In this document: positions 16,163-25,424 of the stretch, in pieces
How the letters are laid out: every line of letters starts with the position of its first letter
Numbering within the stretch: position 1 is the stretch's first letter
DNA from: RYN-431 sp036388295
GTDB taxonomy: Bacteria > Planctomycetota > Phycisphaerae > Tepidisphaerales > Tepidisphaeraceae
Length of the DNA: 34,048 nucleotides
Direction of reading: 5' to 3'
Assembly: GCA_036388295.1 (NCBI GenBank)
Contig: DASVSC010000200.1
Coordinates: forward strand, 1 to 34,048
The notes under the pieces: model-generated
Seen by the model: only the letters and a program-made list of their open reading frames with translations
Database searches by the model: none
Told to the model about the DNA's origin: nothing
Made by a program: the position numbers and the translations under genes

Positions 16163-16531
16163 TTACGCGGCCGGCACTGGACCGGAAGCAACTAGTTTTT
16201 TCTTCGCGGCATCGACTGACAGGTTCAAACCTTCCAGTGATCGCGCTCCGAGTAGGATTTGATCGCCCGGCTGGCCGAACACGACTTCGTCCACGGTGAA
16301 CGTCTCGCCCACGCGAACGATCGCAAAGCCGACTGATCGTGTGATCTGCGTGCCGTTGGCCCTCACAAAGGCAAGGTCTTTTTTCTCCCGTTGGATGTTC
16401 AACGATTCCAGGACCTCAGCGGGCACCCATGTGTGTTCGCTGCCGGTGTCTACGAGTGCCTTCTCGAACGTCGCCGCCTTATGGCGGTTGACGATGCTGC
16501 CGACTTCAATGCTTGTGTAGAAGGTTCCCAT
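16163..16531 (-). CDS. Single-domain retropepsin-like aspartic protease (clan AA)
   Basis: A 122-residue protein. ALVDTGSEHTWVP near residue 28 holds the catalytic D-T/S-G triad of retroviral-type aspartic proteases, and DQILLGARSLEGLNLSVD near the C-terminus matches the second conserved hydrophobic-Gly element of the fold. One domain would need to dimerise to form the active site. No signal peptide or membrane anchor is present, so it should be cytosolic. ATG 16531 is favoured over GTG 16537; neither has a strong ribosome-binding site. It lies between groEL2 and groES on the same strand. A role in protein quality control is suggested only by that position. The fold call is good, the activity untested. 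Confidence 0.78.
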   Translation of the reverse strand: MGTFYTSIEVGSIVNRHKAATFEKALVDTGSEHTWVPAEVLESLNIQREKKDLAFVRANGTQITRSVGFAIVRVGETFTVDEVVFGQPGDQILLGARSLEGLNLSVDAAKKKLVASGPVPAA

Positions 16532-16547
16532 ATCCACTATCCGCGAT

Positions 16548-16564
16548 GGTGGGCAGCGCCCACC
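16548..16564. repeat. Single REP-like hairpin
   Basis: GGTGGGC and GCCCACC flank a 3-nt centre, the same stem as the elements at 28627 and 28936 but without the GTAG flank. It lies just upstream of the aspartic protease start, between that gene and the KTSC gene. Confidence 0.65.
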
Positions 16565-16575
16565 GTTTCACTGAA

Positions 16576-16788
16576 TCAATTCATCTTCCGGCTGCGAAAC
16601 CGATCCCGAATCTGCCGGCTGAAATACCGGCCGTGCGAGCCGGCGAGCATCAACTGCTCCACCGTACTGAACGGCACATTGAAGTACCGGTACACGGTCC
16701 CGTTCTTGAACTCGACCTCCAGCGTCAGTGTCCCGCCGTCATAGCCGACGCTGCTGAGCACCGAAGATTCGATCCATTGGCGTTGCAT
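16576..16788 (-). CDS. KTSC-domain protein
   Basis: A 70-residue protein made only of the KTSC domain: SSVLSSVGYDGGTLTLEVEFKNGTVYRYFNVP followed by LMLAGSHGRYFSRQIRDRFR. The family is named after a conserved lysine-threonine-serine-cysteine set found in some lysyl-tRNA-synthetase-related proteins; most single-domain members have no known function. The region is well conserved and fills the whole ORF, so it is very likely a real gene. Same strand as groEL2 upstream and the protease downstream, separated from each by a REP-like element, so they may not share one message. Confidence 0.82.
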   Translation of the reverse strand: MQRQWIESSVLSSVGYDGGTLTLEVEFKNGTVYRYFNVPFSTVEQLMLAGSHGRYFSRQIRDRFRSRKMN

Positions 16789-16791
16789 TCC

Positions 16792-16817
16792 GTGTCGCCG
16801 GCTTCAACCCGGCCTAC
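16792..16817 (-). repeat. Single REP-like element, GTAGG flank
   Basis: On the minus strand it reads GTAGGCCGGGTTGAAGCCGGC, a GTAGG flank followed by a CCGG/CCGG-type stem with a TTGAA loop. It lies between the 65-residue membrane protein gene and the KTSC gene. The flank matches the other GTAG elements; the stem is unrelated. Confidence 0.65.
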
Positions 16818-16830
16818 TTCTCCGCATCGG

Positions 16831-17027
16831 TTAACGCCACCAATGCAAAATAGCCCAGTTCATATAGATGATGACTCCTACCAAAATCGAGCCGACAACC
16901 GCCACATACGAAACGATCAATGTTTTCTTGATCGCTGTGAATCTCGGTGTCTCATGATTGACCTGCGGTCGTGCGATTTTCGACGACTCGTAATCAACAT
17001 GCCTTGGCTCGTCGGACACGCTAGCCA

Positions 17028-17028
<1 letters not shown>
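16831..17028 (-). CDS. Small membrane protein coupled to groEL2
   Basis: A 65-residue protein with a charged N-terminal half and one hydrophobic segment near the C-terminus (IVSYVAVVGSILVGVIIYMNW). I recognise no family. Its ATG (17026-17028) shares a base with the groEL2 stop codon (TAATG), so ribosomes finishing groEL2 can restart here. That overlap and the clean membrane segment make it a credible gene. Expected topology is N-terminus in the cytoplasm with a very short tail outside. A link between GroEL2 and the membrane is an attractive but untested idea. Confidence 0.62.
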
Positions 17029-18662
<1,634 letters not shown>

Positions 18663-19031
18663 ACTTTGGACTCCTTCAATTGGTTCAAATCGTCAGGCGC
18701 GTTCGCCGTGGTGCGGCGGACGCTTGGGAAGGCATTAACAAGCCGCGTGCCGGGACGGAGAATGACGTAAGTGCTTGTTCTACCGAATCCTACTGAAGGC
18801 ACCCCGCCGCCCATTGCGTGTCAGGGTGACAGTCTGACGCCGGAGCGTGTCAAAGTGACAGGTGAGCATCCGCGCCACCGTCGTCTTATTGAGCGAATCA
18901 ACCCGCCGGCCAGTGCTGATGGCGAGGGCAACATCAACGGCCGGTACCAGGCTAGTGCGCTCACCTGCTGACCAGAGACTGGCTGGTGAGCATTCTCAAC
19001 TGTAAATCTCTTAACGCGTTATAGTTCGACG
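18663..19031. promoter_or_regulatory. Divergent intergenic region with repeated TGTCA-N3-TGACA dyads
   Basis: 369 bp between the divergent groEL2 and HEAT-repeat genes with no convincing ORF. A 17-mer occurs twice in direct orientation at 18816-18832 and 18845-18861, with two mismatches and a 29-bp step. Each copy contains the dyad TGTCA-N3-TGACA, like a pair of operator sites. They lie about 155-200 bp upstream of the groEL2 start and 170-215 bp upstream of the HEAT gene. No clear -35/-10 boxes and no CIRCE element were seen. Operator function is inference. Confidence 0.45.
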
Positions 19032-21191
19032 ATGCCCCCACGTGTTGCGCGTATCGCGATAGGGATTCTGGGTTTCGCCGCCACCGCAAGCATGGCGGCG
19101 GACGATCTAGGTTCACTCGAGCCCGGCGAAGCCGGTATTGTCGAAGTCCTCTTCCGACTCCGACAGATGAAATCGAACGGCCCGGCCTATGCCGAGCTGG
19201 TGATACGTCTGGACCGTTTGTCTCGGCCGCAGGACGTGCCGATCTTGCTGCGAGAGCTTTCGGCGGGTCCGACCGAGCCCATCCTCGTCACCCTGGCGCA
19301 GCAATGGAAGGAAGATCGAACGGCCCAAGCGGTCCGAGCGGCTGATCCGAGCCCAGCCGTCCGTCGCGCCGCCCTGCGGGCTGTGGCATACGGTAGCCCG
19401 CCCACCGCAGATCAGCTTCGGGTCGTTGCCGATCGGTTGATCGACGACCCCGACGCCGCAGTGCGCGACGAGGCCGCGGCGGCCGTCAAATATCATGGCG
19501 GCGTTGTCTTCGCCAAGCTGCTGGTCGACCGTCTGGACCGAGTGCCGCCGGCCCAGCTTGCCGACGTCGTCCGGCTGCTGGCAGAGCAAGGCAACCTGCC
19601 GCGCAACAATACTGCAACGCCAGCGACCCACGCTGATTCGTACGCAGTGACGAAACAGCTCGAACGCCTGATGACCCATCCGCAAGCGGCCGTCCGCGCG
19701 GCAGCCGTGAGCCAGCCGCCGCCGAGTGAAGTTATATGGCCGACGCCCGTTGCGGCCCGTCTGGCCGAAGACCCTGACGCAGCCGTGCGCCTGTCACTCG
19801 CCCGGACGCTGCGCAATCGTCTCGCCGGGACTTCGCCGGCCGGGCTGCGTCTGCTCGACGACGCCGACCCCGAAGTTCGCGGTGCGGCGTTCGATGCGGT
19901 CCTGTTTTCGCCGATCATGCAGAGCACGCTGCGGCCGGAGAATATCGTCGCCAAGCTTGCTGAATGCGTGAACTTTCCTGACCCGTTCGTCCGCGGCCGG
20001 CTCAAATTGTCGCCGTTTTTCTGGACATCACCCGCCGTCGCCGGGCCGTTCGGCAAGGCGCTTGCCGGCGACCGCGGCCCGCGTCTGGCCGCGCTCGAAG
20101 CGATGGCCAACGGCGTGCCCGCCTCGCTCCGGCCGGCGGTTGAGAAGTTGCTGGATCACCCTGATCCGATTACCCGCGCCCGGGCGTATGCCGCCGCCGG
20201 CAATCTTCCGCTCAACGGCGCGCTGGCGGTCCGATTCGCCACAGCCGCTCTGCAGGACAACGACGCTTCGGTGCGCTACGCCGCGAGCGAATCGCTCGCC
20301 CGAATTCCACGGGCTGACATGGCCGTAGTCGCGCCGCACGGTCCGGACGGCCCCCCGAGCTATGCCCGACAAACGAACGATCTGAATCTGCCCCCCGACG
20401 CCAATCTCCGCGCTGTGGCTTTGGTCGAAGCGTACGTCGATCGTATGAACGCCGACAAAGTGCTTGACCTGCTCGGCAGCGACGATCCGCGTGCTGTCGG
20501 GGCCGCGGTCGCCCTGCTGCACGATGCGTACACCCGGCCCTGGAGCAACCTGAAGCCGCTGACCGCCAGCGCGGCGCAACGCGGCGGACGCGCAGCGGCG
20601 ATGGTCGGCCTCGTCGTCCGCGAGTCGACACGCAGCGACCGTGCCAACATCAACAGCCCACCGGACCCGGCCAATCTGCTGACCCGCGCGCTTCGCGGCG
20701 ACGCCGGTGGCGAAGGCCGGGACGCGGCGTTGGCCCGAATGGCGTTGCGCGAGACGCCGGCCGCCGAGGCGGCCGCGGCGCGATCGCTCATTGAAGATCA
20801 GGTGCCGACGGTCCGGTCGATCGCGGTATCCGCCGCGTCGGCAACACCGAGCGGCACGCTGCCGTCGATGGTGTTGGCGGCACTCGACGACCCTGACCCC
20901 GAGGTCGCGAGTCGAGCGGCGTCGGCGGTGGTCAGCATTTTGTGGAAGCAGCAGCACGGCAAGCCGCCGCCGGAACTGCCGCAGCCGGCGGCCGATCGCT
21001 TGGCGGCCGCCGACGCGACGGTACGCGTTGCCGCCGTTACCGAATCGGCGCGAGCGGCCGACGGCAAAGCGGCGTTTCTGCAGCAATGGTCAACACTCAT
21101 GATGACCGACCCGGACCCTGCCGTGCGCGCCGCCGTCGCAGCGGCGTTACGACAGGTCTACACCGTTGCGTCGTCGACACGCGAACAATAG
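19032..21191 (+). CDS. Exported HEAT-repeat protein
   Basis: A 719-residue protein. The N-terminus VARIAIGILGFAATASMAADD is a signal peptide with a likely cut after SMA, so the protein acts outside the cytoplasmic membrane. The rest is a solenoid of about a dozen HEAT-like repeats of the D-P-D-x-x-VR-x-x-A type, for example DPSPAVRRAALRA, DPDAAVRDEAAAA, DPDAAVRLSLART, DPDPEVASRAASA and DPDPAVRAAVAAALRQ. Such arrays are protein-binding scaffolds and show no catalytic motif. Planctomycetes carry many exported repeat proteins of this kind. It is divergent from groEL2 and followed by a bidirectional terminator. Partner and role are unknown. Confidence 0.8.
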   Translation: MPPRVARIAIGILGFAATASMAADDLGSLEPGEAGIVEVLFRLRQMKSNGPAYAELVIRLDRLSRPQDVPILLRELSAGPTEPILVTLAQQWKEDRTAQAVRAADPSPAVRRAALRAVAYGSPPTADQLRVVADRLIDDPDAAVRDEAAAAVKYHGGVVFAKLLVDRLDRVPPAQLADVVRLLAEQGNLPRNNTATPATHADSYAVTKQLERLMTHPQAAVRAAAVSQPPPSEVIWPTPVAARLAEDPDAAVRLSLARTLRNRLAGTSPAGLRLLDDADPEVRGAAFDAVLFSPIMQSTLRPENIVAKLAECVNFPDPFVRGRLKLSPFFWTSPAVAGPFGKALAGDRGPRLAALEAMANGVPASLRPAVEKLLDHPDPITRARAYAAAGNLPLNGALAVRFATAALQDNDASVRYAASESLARIPRADMAVVAPHGPDGPPSYARQTNDLNLPPDANLRAVALVEAYVDRMNADKVLDLLGSDDPRAVGAAVALLHDAYTRPWSNLKPLTASAAQRGGRAAAMVGLVVRESTRSDRANINSPPDPANLLTRALRGDAGGEGRDAALARMALRETPAAEAAAARSLIEDQVPTVRSIAVSAASATPSGTLPSMVLAALDDPDPEVASRAASAVVSILWKQQHGKPPPELPQPAADRLAAADATVRVAAVTESARAADGKAAFLQQWSTLMMTDPDPAVRAAVAAALRQVYTVASSTREQ

Positions 21192-21544
21192 CAATGCGCG
21201 CCAGCCACGGCTGTGCGTAAGACAGGCTTATTGACGAGTCCGACGCTACCGGGCCACGTTTGACAGCTTTGATAAATGTTCGATTTATCTGTTTGCAGCC
21301 GCGGCCGCGACGGTAGTGTGGAACGATGGCGAGCCGAGGCCCCTGTCGCGACGGTGTCAACGACGTGCTGACGCGTTCTTCAGCCGGCCTAAGTCACGTG
21401 GCGGTCTGGGCAAGGGCCGTACGGCCGTGGCGCGTGAAAAGGCCGGCCATCTTGTGGCCGGCCTTTGGGTTACGCCGCGCTGCGCGTTTGAGAACGGCAG
21501 GAACAAAATCGTCGATGTTTTTGCGACTTAAGGCAGCTGTCGAT
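21192..21544. other. Intergenic region between convergent genes
   Basis: 353 bp between the HEAT-repeat gene and fabI. Apart from the terminator hairpin at 21438-21466 I see nothing in it: no ORF with a family match, no tRNA and no repeat shared with the rest of the window. Confidence 0.7.
21438..21466. terminator. Bidirectional intrinsic terminator
   Basis: A perfect 12-bp stem (AAAGGCCGGCCA and TGGCCGGCCTTT) with a 5-nt loop. The A-run on one side and T-run on the other let it work on both strands. It serves the convergent HEAT-repeat gene (+) and fabI (-). Confidence 0.88.
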
Positions 21545-22339
21545 TTACAACCCGACGATATTGAACCCGCTGTCGACGAAGATGTTTTCGCCCGTCACGC
21601 CGCTGCTGAGGTCGCTGAGCAGGTAGACGGCGGTTTTGCCGACTTCGTCGCCGTCGATGTTGCGCTTGAGCGGGGCTTTCAGTTCGGTGTGCGTGAACAT
21701 CTCATCGATGCCGCCGACGGCCATCGCGCTGAGGGTGCGCAGCGGGCCGGCGCTGATGGTGTTGACGCGGATTTTCTTGCCGCCGAGGTCGAAGGCGAGG
21801 TAGCGGGCCGTCGATTCGAGCGCGGCTTTGGCGACGCCCATCACGTTGTAGCCGGGGATGACCTGCGTGCTGCCGAGGTAGGTCAGGGCGATGACGCTGC
21901 CGCCGTTTTCCATCAAGGGCTGGGCGGCGCGCGTCAGGGCGATCAGGCTGTAGGCACTGATGTCGCACGCCTGCGTGAAGACTTCGCGCGGGGTGCTGGT
22001 GAAGGTGCCGTAGTCTTTCTTCAGGTAGTCCTTGTTGGCGAACGCCAGGCAGTGGACGAGGAAATCGATCTGGCCGAACTTTTCCTTCGCGGCGTCGAAG
22101 AAGGTTTTGATCGATTCGTCGCTGCCGACGTCGCACGGGTGCAGCCAGCTGTCGGCGAAGCCGCCTTCTTCCATGGCCTTACGGACACGGCGTTCGCTTT
22201 TGGTGGCGTCGCCCATTGGCAGATATCCGTAGCCGCAGGTCGCGCCCTGCTTGACCACGTTGTTCGCGATGTGCGACGCGATCGAGCGGTCGTTGGCGAT
22301 GTTGAGAATCAGACCTTTTTTGCCGTCCAGCAGACCCAT
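21545..22339 (-). CDS. fabI: Enoyl-[acyl-carrier-protein] reductase (NADH), FabI
   Basis: A 264-residue short-chain dehydrogenase of the FabI type, which reduces the trans-2-enoyl-ACP in the last step of each fatty-acid elongation cycle. The start MGLLDGKKGLILNIANDRSIA is the FabI form of the nucleotide-binding segment. HCLAFANKDYL follows, and the catalytic Tyr-x6-Lys appears as YNVMGVAK near residue 160, preceded by the second FabI tyrosine in TYLGS. ATG 22339 has AAGGAGCTGCA just upstream; the longer frame has no support. Single-gene unit, divergent from the lactonase gene, with only 88 bp for both promoters. Confidence 0.96.
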   Translation of the reverse strand: MGLLDGKKGLILNIANDRSIASHIANNVVKQGATCGYGYLPMGDATKSERRVRKAMEEGGFADSWLHPCDVGSDESIKTFFDAAKEKFGQIDFLVHCLAFANKDYLKKDYGTFTSTPREVFTQACDISAYSLIALTRAAQPLMENGGSVIALTYLGSTQVIPGYNVMGVAKAALESTARYLAFDLGGKKIRVNTISAGPLRTLSAMAVGGIDEMFTHTELKAPLKRNIDGDEVGKTAVYLLSDLSSGVTGENIFVDSGFNIVGL

Positions 22340-22427
22340 TGCAGCTCCTTCGTCTTGATCTTGGTGAAGGGTCAAGGTTACGGTCTGCGGCAAATCCCAT
22401 CAAGTTAAGTCACCAAGGAGCGAGCCC

Positions 22428-23483
22428 ATGTGGATGTACGTCGGAACAACAACGCGTCGGACCAGCCGCGGCATTTACGGCCTTGAACTGGACGAAACCA
22501 CCGGCCAGTTCTCCGAGCCGAAGCTGATGGCGGAGACGAACAATCCGTCGTTCCTAGCGTTGTCGTCCAATGGCGAGCGCCTGTACGCGGTGGCCGAGCC
22601 GGGCACGTTCGACGGCCAACCGCACGCCGGTATCACCGCGTACGCGGTCGATAAAGCCAGCCGTGCGTTGACGGTCATCAATGCCCAGCCGACGGGCGAA
22701 ACGGGCAACTGCCACGTCGGCGTCACGCCCGACGGCAAGTACGTCGGCGCGGCCGATTATGGCTCGGCCGTAGTCACGCTCGTTCCCGTCCGCGCCGACG
22801 GCGGCCTCGACCCGGCGACCACCAACATCAAACACAACGGCCGCGGCCCGAACCCGGAACGCCAGGAAAAAGCCCACGCCCACTGCGCCACGTCCGACCC
22901 GACCGGCCAGTACTTCATCGTCTGCGACCTCGGCATGGATGAAACCGTGGTCTACCGCATCACGAACGGAAAAACGCTCGAACGCCACAGCCACGCCACC
23001 GCCGCTCCCGGCGCGGGCCCGCGGCACGTCGACTTCGGCCGCGACCGGCGGTTCGCCTACGTCGTCAACGAACTGGATAACACGGTCGACGTGATGCGCT
23101 GGGACGCCAAGGCCGGCACGCTCGTGCGAGAACAAACCGTGCCGATGCTGCCACCGGACTTCAAGGCATACAGCAAGGCCGCCGAGGTCTGCGTCCACCC
23201 GAGCGGCCAGTTCGTTTACGCCAGCAACCGCGGGCACGACAGCATCGCCAAGTACCACGTCGACCGCGACACCGGCCACCTCAGCGTCGCGGGCCAGACG
23301 CCCTGCGGCGGGAAAAGCCCGCGGCATTTCGGCGTCGAACCGACCGGCAAGTTCCTTATCAGCTGCCACGAAGAATCGGACACGCTGGTGGCGTTCCGCA
23401 TCAACGACCAGACCGGCGACCTGACGCCCACCGGCGGCGTCGCCAAGGTTAATCGGCCGATGTGTGTGGTGTTCACCGCGTGA
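22428..23483 (+). CDS. Lactonase-family seven-bladed propeller (6-phosphogluconolactonase-like)
   Basis: A 351-residue protein of the PF10282 lactonase family. It opens with MWMYVGTTTRRTSRGIYGLELDETTG and shows the repeated blade wording NPSFLALSSNGERLYAVAE, CHVGVTPDGKYVGAADYGS, GPRHVDFGRDRRFAYVVNELDNTV and SPRHFGVEPTGKFLISCHEESDTL. E. coli Pgl (YbhE) of this fold opens 6-phosphogluconolactone in the pentose phosphate pathway; several relatives act on other lactones, so the substrate is not certain. No signal peptide. A strong AAGGAG precedes ATG 22428. Its TGA overlaps the GTG start of the next gene (GTGA). Confidence 0.87.
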   Translation: MWMYVGTTTRRTSRGIYGLELDETTGQFSEPKLMAETNNPSFLALSSNGERLYAVAEPGTFDGQPHAGITAYAVDKASRALTVINAQPTGETGNCHVGVTPDGKYVGAADYGSAVVTLVPVRADGGLDPATTNIKHNGRGPNPERQEKAHAHCATSDPTGQYFIVCDLGMDETVVYRITNGKTLERHSHATAAPGAGPRHVDFGRDRRFAYVVNELDNTVDVMRWDAKAGTLVREQTVPMLPPDFKAYSKAAEVCVHPSGQFVYASNRGHDSIAKYHVDRDTGHLSVAGQTPCGGKSPRHFGVEPTGKFLISCHEESDTLVAFRINDQTGDLTPTGGVAKVNRPMCVVFTA

Positions 23484-23872
23484 ACCGCCGCGGCCGAGCC
23501 GTCTTCGGGCTGATGCTGCTGGCCGGCTGCGCGAACGCGCCGCCGCGGGACCGGCAAAGCGTGATGACCACGCTCTACTTCGGCCTCACCCGGCCGGGCG
23601 GGACGGTGATCGCCGACGCGGAGTGGCAGTCGTTCGTCGAACAGGAAGTGGTGCCGCGATTTCCCGCCGGCTTCACCGTTCTCAACGGCGAAGGCGCGTG
23701 GCGGGAGCAGCAACAGACGATCCGTGAGCCGACACGGTTGATCGTCGTGATCCGCCGCGGCACAGCCGAGCTTGATGCGGCTATTGACGCGCTCCGAGCG
23801 GCGTATTGCCGACGCTTCAACCAGGAAAGCGTCATGCGGGTCGATCAGGACGTGCGGCGCGGCGCGTTCTAG
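23480..23872 (+). CDS. DUF3574 lipoprotein
   Basis: A 130-residue protein. From GTG 23480 the N-terminus is a short lipoprotein signal, RAVFGLMLLAGC, with the lipobox LAGC, so it should be anchored to a membrane by its acylated cysteine. The mature part has TTLYFGLTRPGG, WQSFVEQEVVPRFPAGFTVLNGEGAWR and RLIVVIRRG, the wording of DUF3574, a family of unknown function. The GTG start is chosen because it forms a GTGA overlap with the lactonase stop and puts the lipobox at a normal distance. The coupling suggests joint expression with the lactonase; the functional link is unknown. Confidence 0.75.
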   Translation: MNRRGRAVFGLMLLAGCANAPPRDRQSVMTTLYFGLTRPGGTVIADAEWQSFVEQEVVPRFPAGFTVLNGEGAWREQQQTIREPTRLIVVIRRGTAELDAAIDALRAAYCRRFNQESVMRVDQDVRRGAF

Positions 23873-23896
23873 TTTCTGCGGCACAATTTAACCCAC

Positions 23897-23923
23897 TTAG
23901 GGCACGGCCCGCTGCGGCGGGCC
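23897..23923. repeat. Short hairpin related to the 5887 inverted repeat
   Basis: TTAGGGCACGGCCCGCT followed by GCGGCGGGCC; the core GGCCCGC / GCGGGCC is a 7-bp stem with a 4-nt loop (23906-23923). The lead TTAG(G)GCACGGCCCGCT is shared with the arm at 5884-5900. Probable terminator or REP-like element between the DUF3574 gene and msrB. Confidence 0.7.
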
Positions 23924-23991
23924 CGCCGACCATCTCCTCGCGAAACCATCCGCCCGACTTTTGCGGGCGTACTATCGGTATGGGAGACCTT

Positions 23992-24600
23992 ATGCACTGG
24001 ACGTTTTGGACCATTGGCGGCCTTGGTGTCGCGTTAACGCTCGCGGCGTGCGTCCGCAGTTCGGACGCCGGCGAGTCGACCGAGCGCGGCGGGCGGATCA
24101 GCGTGAAGGCGTACAACGACAAGGGCCAACTCGTCGGCCCGATCGAAACTGATCGCGTCGTGAAAACCGACGCCGAGTGGCGTGCCCAGCTGACGGCCGA
24201 GCAGTACGACGTCGCCCGTCGTGAAGGCACCGAACGGCCGGGCAGTTGTGCCCTGCTTCACAATAAAGAGACCGGCGTTTATTCCTGCGTCGCCTGCGGG
24301 TTGCCGTTGTTCATCGCCGACACGAAGTTCGAAAGCGGCACCGGCTGGCCGAGCTTCTTCGGGCCGATCGCCAAGGAAAACGTCACGGAAATCGTCGACC
24401 GCAGTTACGGCATGGTGCGGACCGAAGTCGAGTGCGCCCGCTGCGACTCGCACCTCGGGCACGTCTTCAACGACGGCCCCGCGCCCTCCGGCCTGCGGTA
24501 CTGCATGAACGGCGTTGCCCTGAAATTCACCCCGTCCACCGCGCTGGCCACGCTGGCCGACCCGATCACCGTCGCGGCCGCCACGCAGCCGGCTAAGTAA
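23992..24600 (+). CDS. msrB: Peptide-methionine (R)-S-oxide reductase MsrB, lipoprotein form
   Basis: A 202-residue protein. The N-terminus HWTFWTIGGLGVALTLAAC is a lipoprotein signal with lipobox LAAC. The MsrB domain follows: YSCVACG and ECARCDSHLGHVF supply the four zinc cysteines, ESGTGWPSFF is the substrate loop, and RYCMNGVALKF near residue 170 carries the catalytic cysteine. It repairs R-methionine sulfoxide. ATG 23992 is preferred because GGGAG lies 5 nt before it; ATG 23980 would add four residues. msrA follows after 18 bp, so one transcript gives both stereospecific enzymes, both directed out of the cytoplasm. No membrane electron donor (MsrP/MsrQ or CcdA/DsbD type) is encoded nearby. 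Confidence 0.93.
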   Translation: MHWTFWTIGGLGVALTLAACVRSSDAGESTERGGRISVKAYNDKGQLVGPIETDRVVKTDAEWRAQLTAEQYDVARREGTERPGSCALLHNKETGVYSCVACGLPLFIADTKFESGTGWPSFFGPIAKENVTEIVDRSYGMVRTEVECARCDSHLGHVFNDGPAPSGLRYCMNGVALKFTPSTALATLADPITVAAATQPAK

Positions 24601-24618
24601 GCCAGCGGAAAGAGAGCC

Positions 24619-25290
24619 ATGCACGTTCGTCAACGAAACCTTCTGCTCGGGAGTTTGCTTATGTTCGGTGTTGGACCAGTGGCCTGCTCACGCGGCGCAG
24701 TCGATTACAAAAGCTTTCCGGCCCCCAAAGAAGACCTGAAAGTTGCCGCCGACGCGGGCCCGCAAACCATCGTCCTCGGCGGTGGCTGCTTCTGGTGCAC
24801 CGAAGCGGTCTACCAGCAAGTGCCCGGCGTCACCAAGGTCGTCAGCGGCTACGCCGGCGGTACGAAAGAGACGGCCAACTACGAAGCCGTCTGCACCGGC
24901 CGGACCGACCACGCGGAAGTCATTCAGATCACGTACGACCCGGGTAAGACGTCGCTGGGCAAGCTGCTGAAGGTTTTCTTCTCCATCGCCCACGACCCAA
25001 CGACATTGAACCGCCAGGGCGCGGACAGTGGCCGGCAATACCGTTCCGCCATCTTCTTCGCCAACGAGGACGAAAAGCGCGTCGCCGCGGCCTACATCGC
25101 CCAGCTGAACGAGGCCAAGGCCTTCGACAGCAAGGTCGTGACCACGGTCGAGCCGCTGAACAACGCGTTCTACGTGGCCGAGGCGTATCACCAGAACTAC
25201 GCCAACCAGCACCCGACCCAGCCGTACATCAGCCACAACGCACTGCCGAAGGTGGACAAGCTGAAAAAGGCCGGCGTCGACAAGGAATAA
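24619..25290 (+). CDS. msrA: Peptide-methionine (S)-S-oxide reductase MsrA, exported
   Basis: A 223-residue protein. The MsrA core has GGGCFWCTEAVYQQVPGV near residue 56, with the catalytic cysteine in GCFWC, then SGYAGGTKETANYEAVCTG, HAEVIQITYDP and DSGRQYRSAIFF. The N-terminal RNLLLGSLLMFGVGPVAC is a signal sequence; the cysteine could be a lipid anchor, but the lipobox PVAC is poor, so it may simply be secreted. A GGAAAGAGAG site precedes ATG 24619. It works with the lipoprotein MsrB encoded just upstream to repair both methionine sulfoxide forms in envelope proteins. Confidence 0.95.
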   Translation: MHVRQRNLLLGSLLMFGVGPVACSRGAVDYKSFPAPKEDLKVAADAGPQTIVLGGGCFWCTEAVYQQVPGVTKVVSGYAGGTKETANYEAVCTGRTDHAEVIQITYDPGKTSLGKLLKVFFSIAHDPTTLNRQGADSGRQYRSAIFFANEDEKRVAAAYIAQLNEAKAFDSKVVTTVEPLNNAFYVAEAYHQNYANQHPTQPYISHNALPKVDKLKKAGVDKE

Positions 25291-25353
25291 CGTCGATGGG
25301 AGGGGCGCGGCTTTGACTGGGTTCGCAGCGACGTTTGAGGGTGGCACGAAGGC

Positions 25354-25375
25354 CATGGCCGCTTAAGCGGCCATG
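25354..25375. repeat. Perfect 22-bp palindrome between msrA and tadA
   Basis: The 22 bases form an exact palindrome (half-site CATGGCCGCTT). It sits between the convergent msrA and tadA genes and could form a cruciform or RNA hairpin that ends both. Its CCGCTTAAGCGG core resembles the CCGCTTCAGCGG core of the 5887 repeat. Confidence 0.85.
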
Positions 25376-25424
25376 CCGGACGCGTGGTCATTCGCACGGG
25401 CAAAACAATTGAGGTCAAACCGCG

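Noticed and set aside
18771..18971. A 66-codon ORF in the groEL2/HEAT gap
   Set aside because: No ribosome-binding site, no hydrophobic or conserved pattern, and it overlaps the operator-like repeats.
21192..21544. tRNA or small RNA gene in the HEAT/fabI gap
   Set aside because: I found no cloverleaf, no GGTTCRA T-loop and no conserved RNA motif; only a terminator hairpin is visible.
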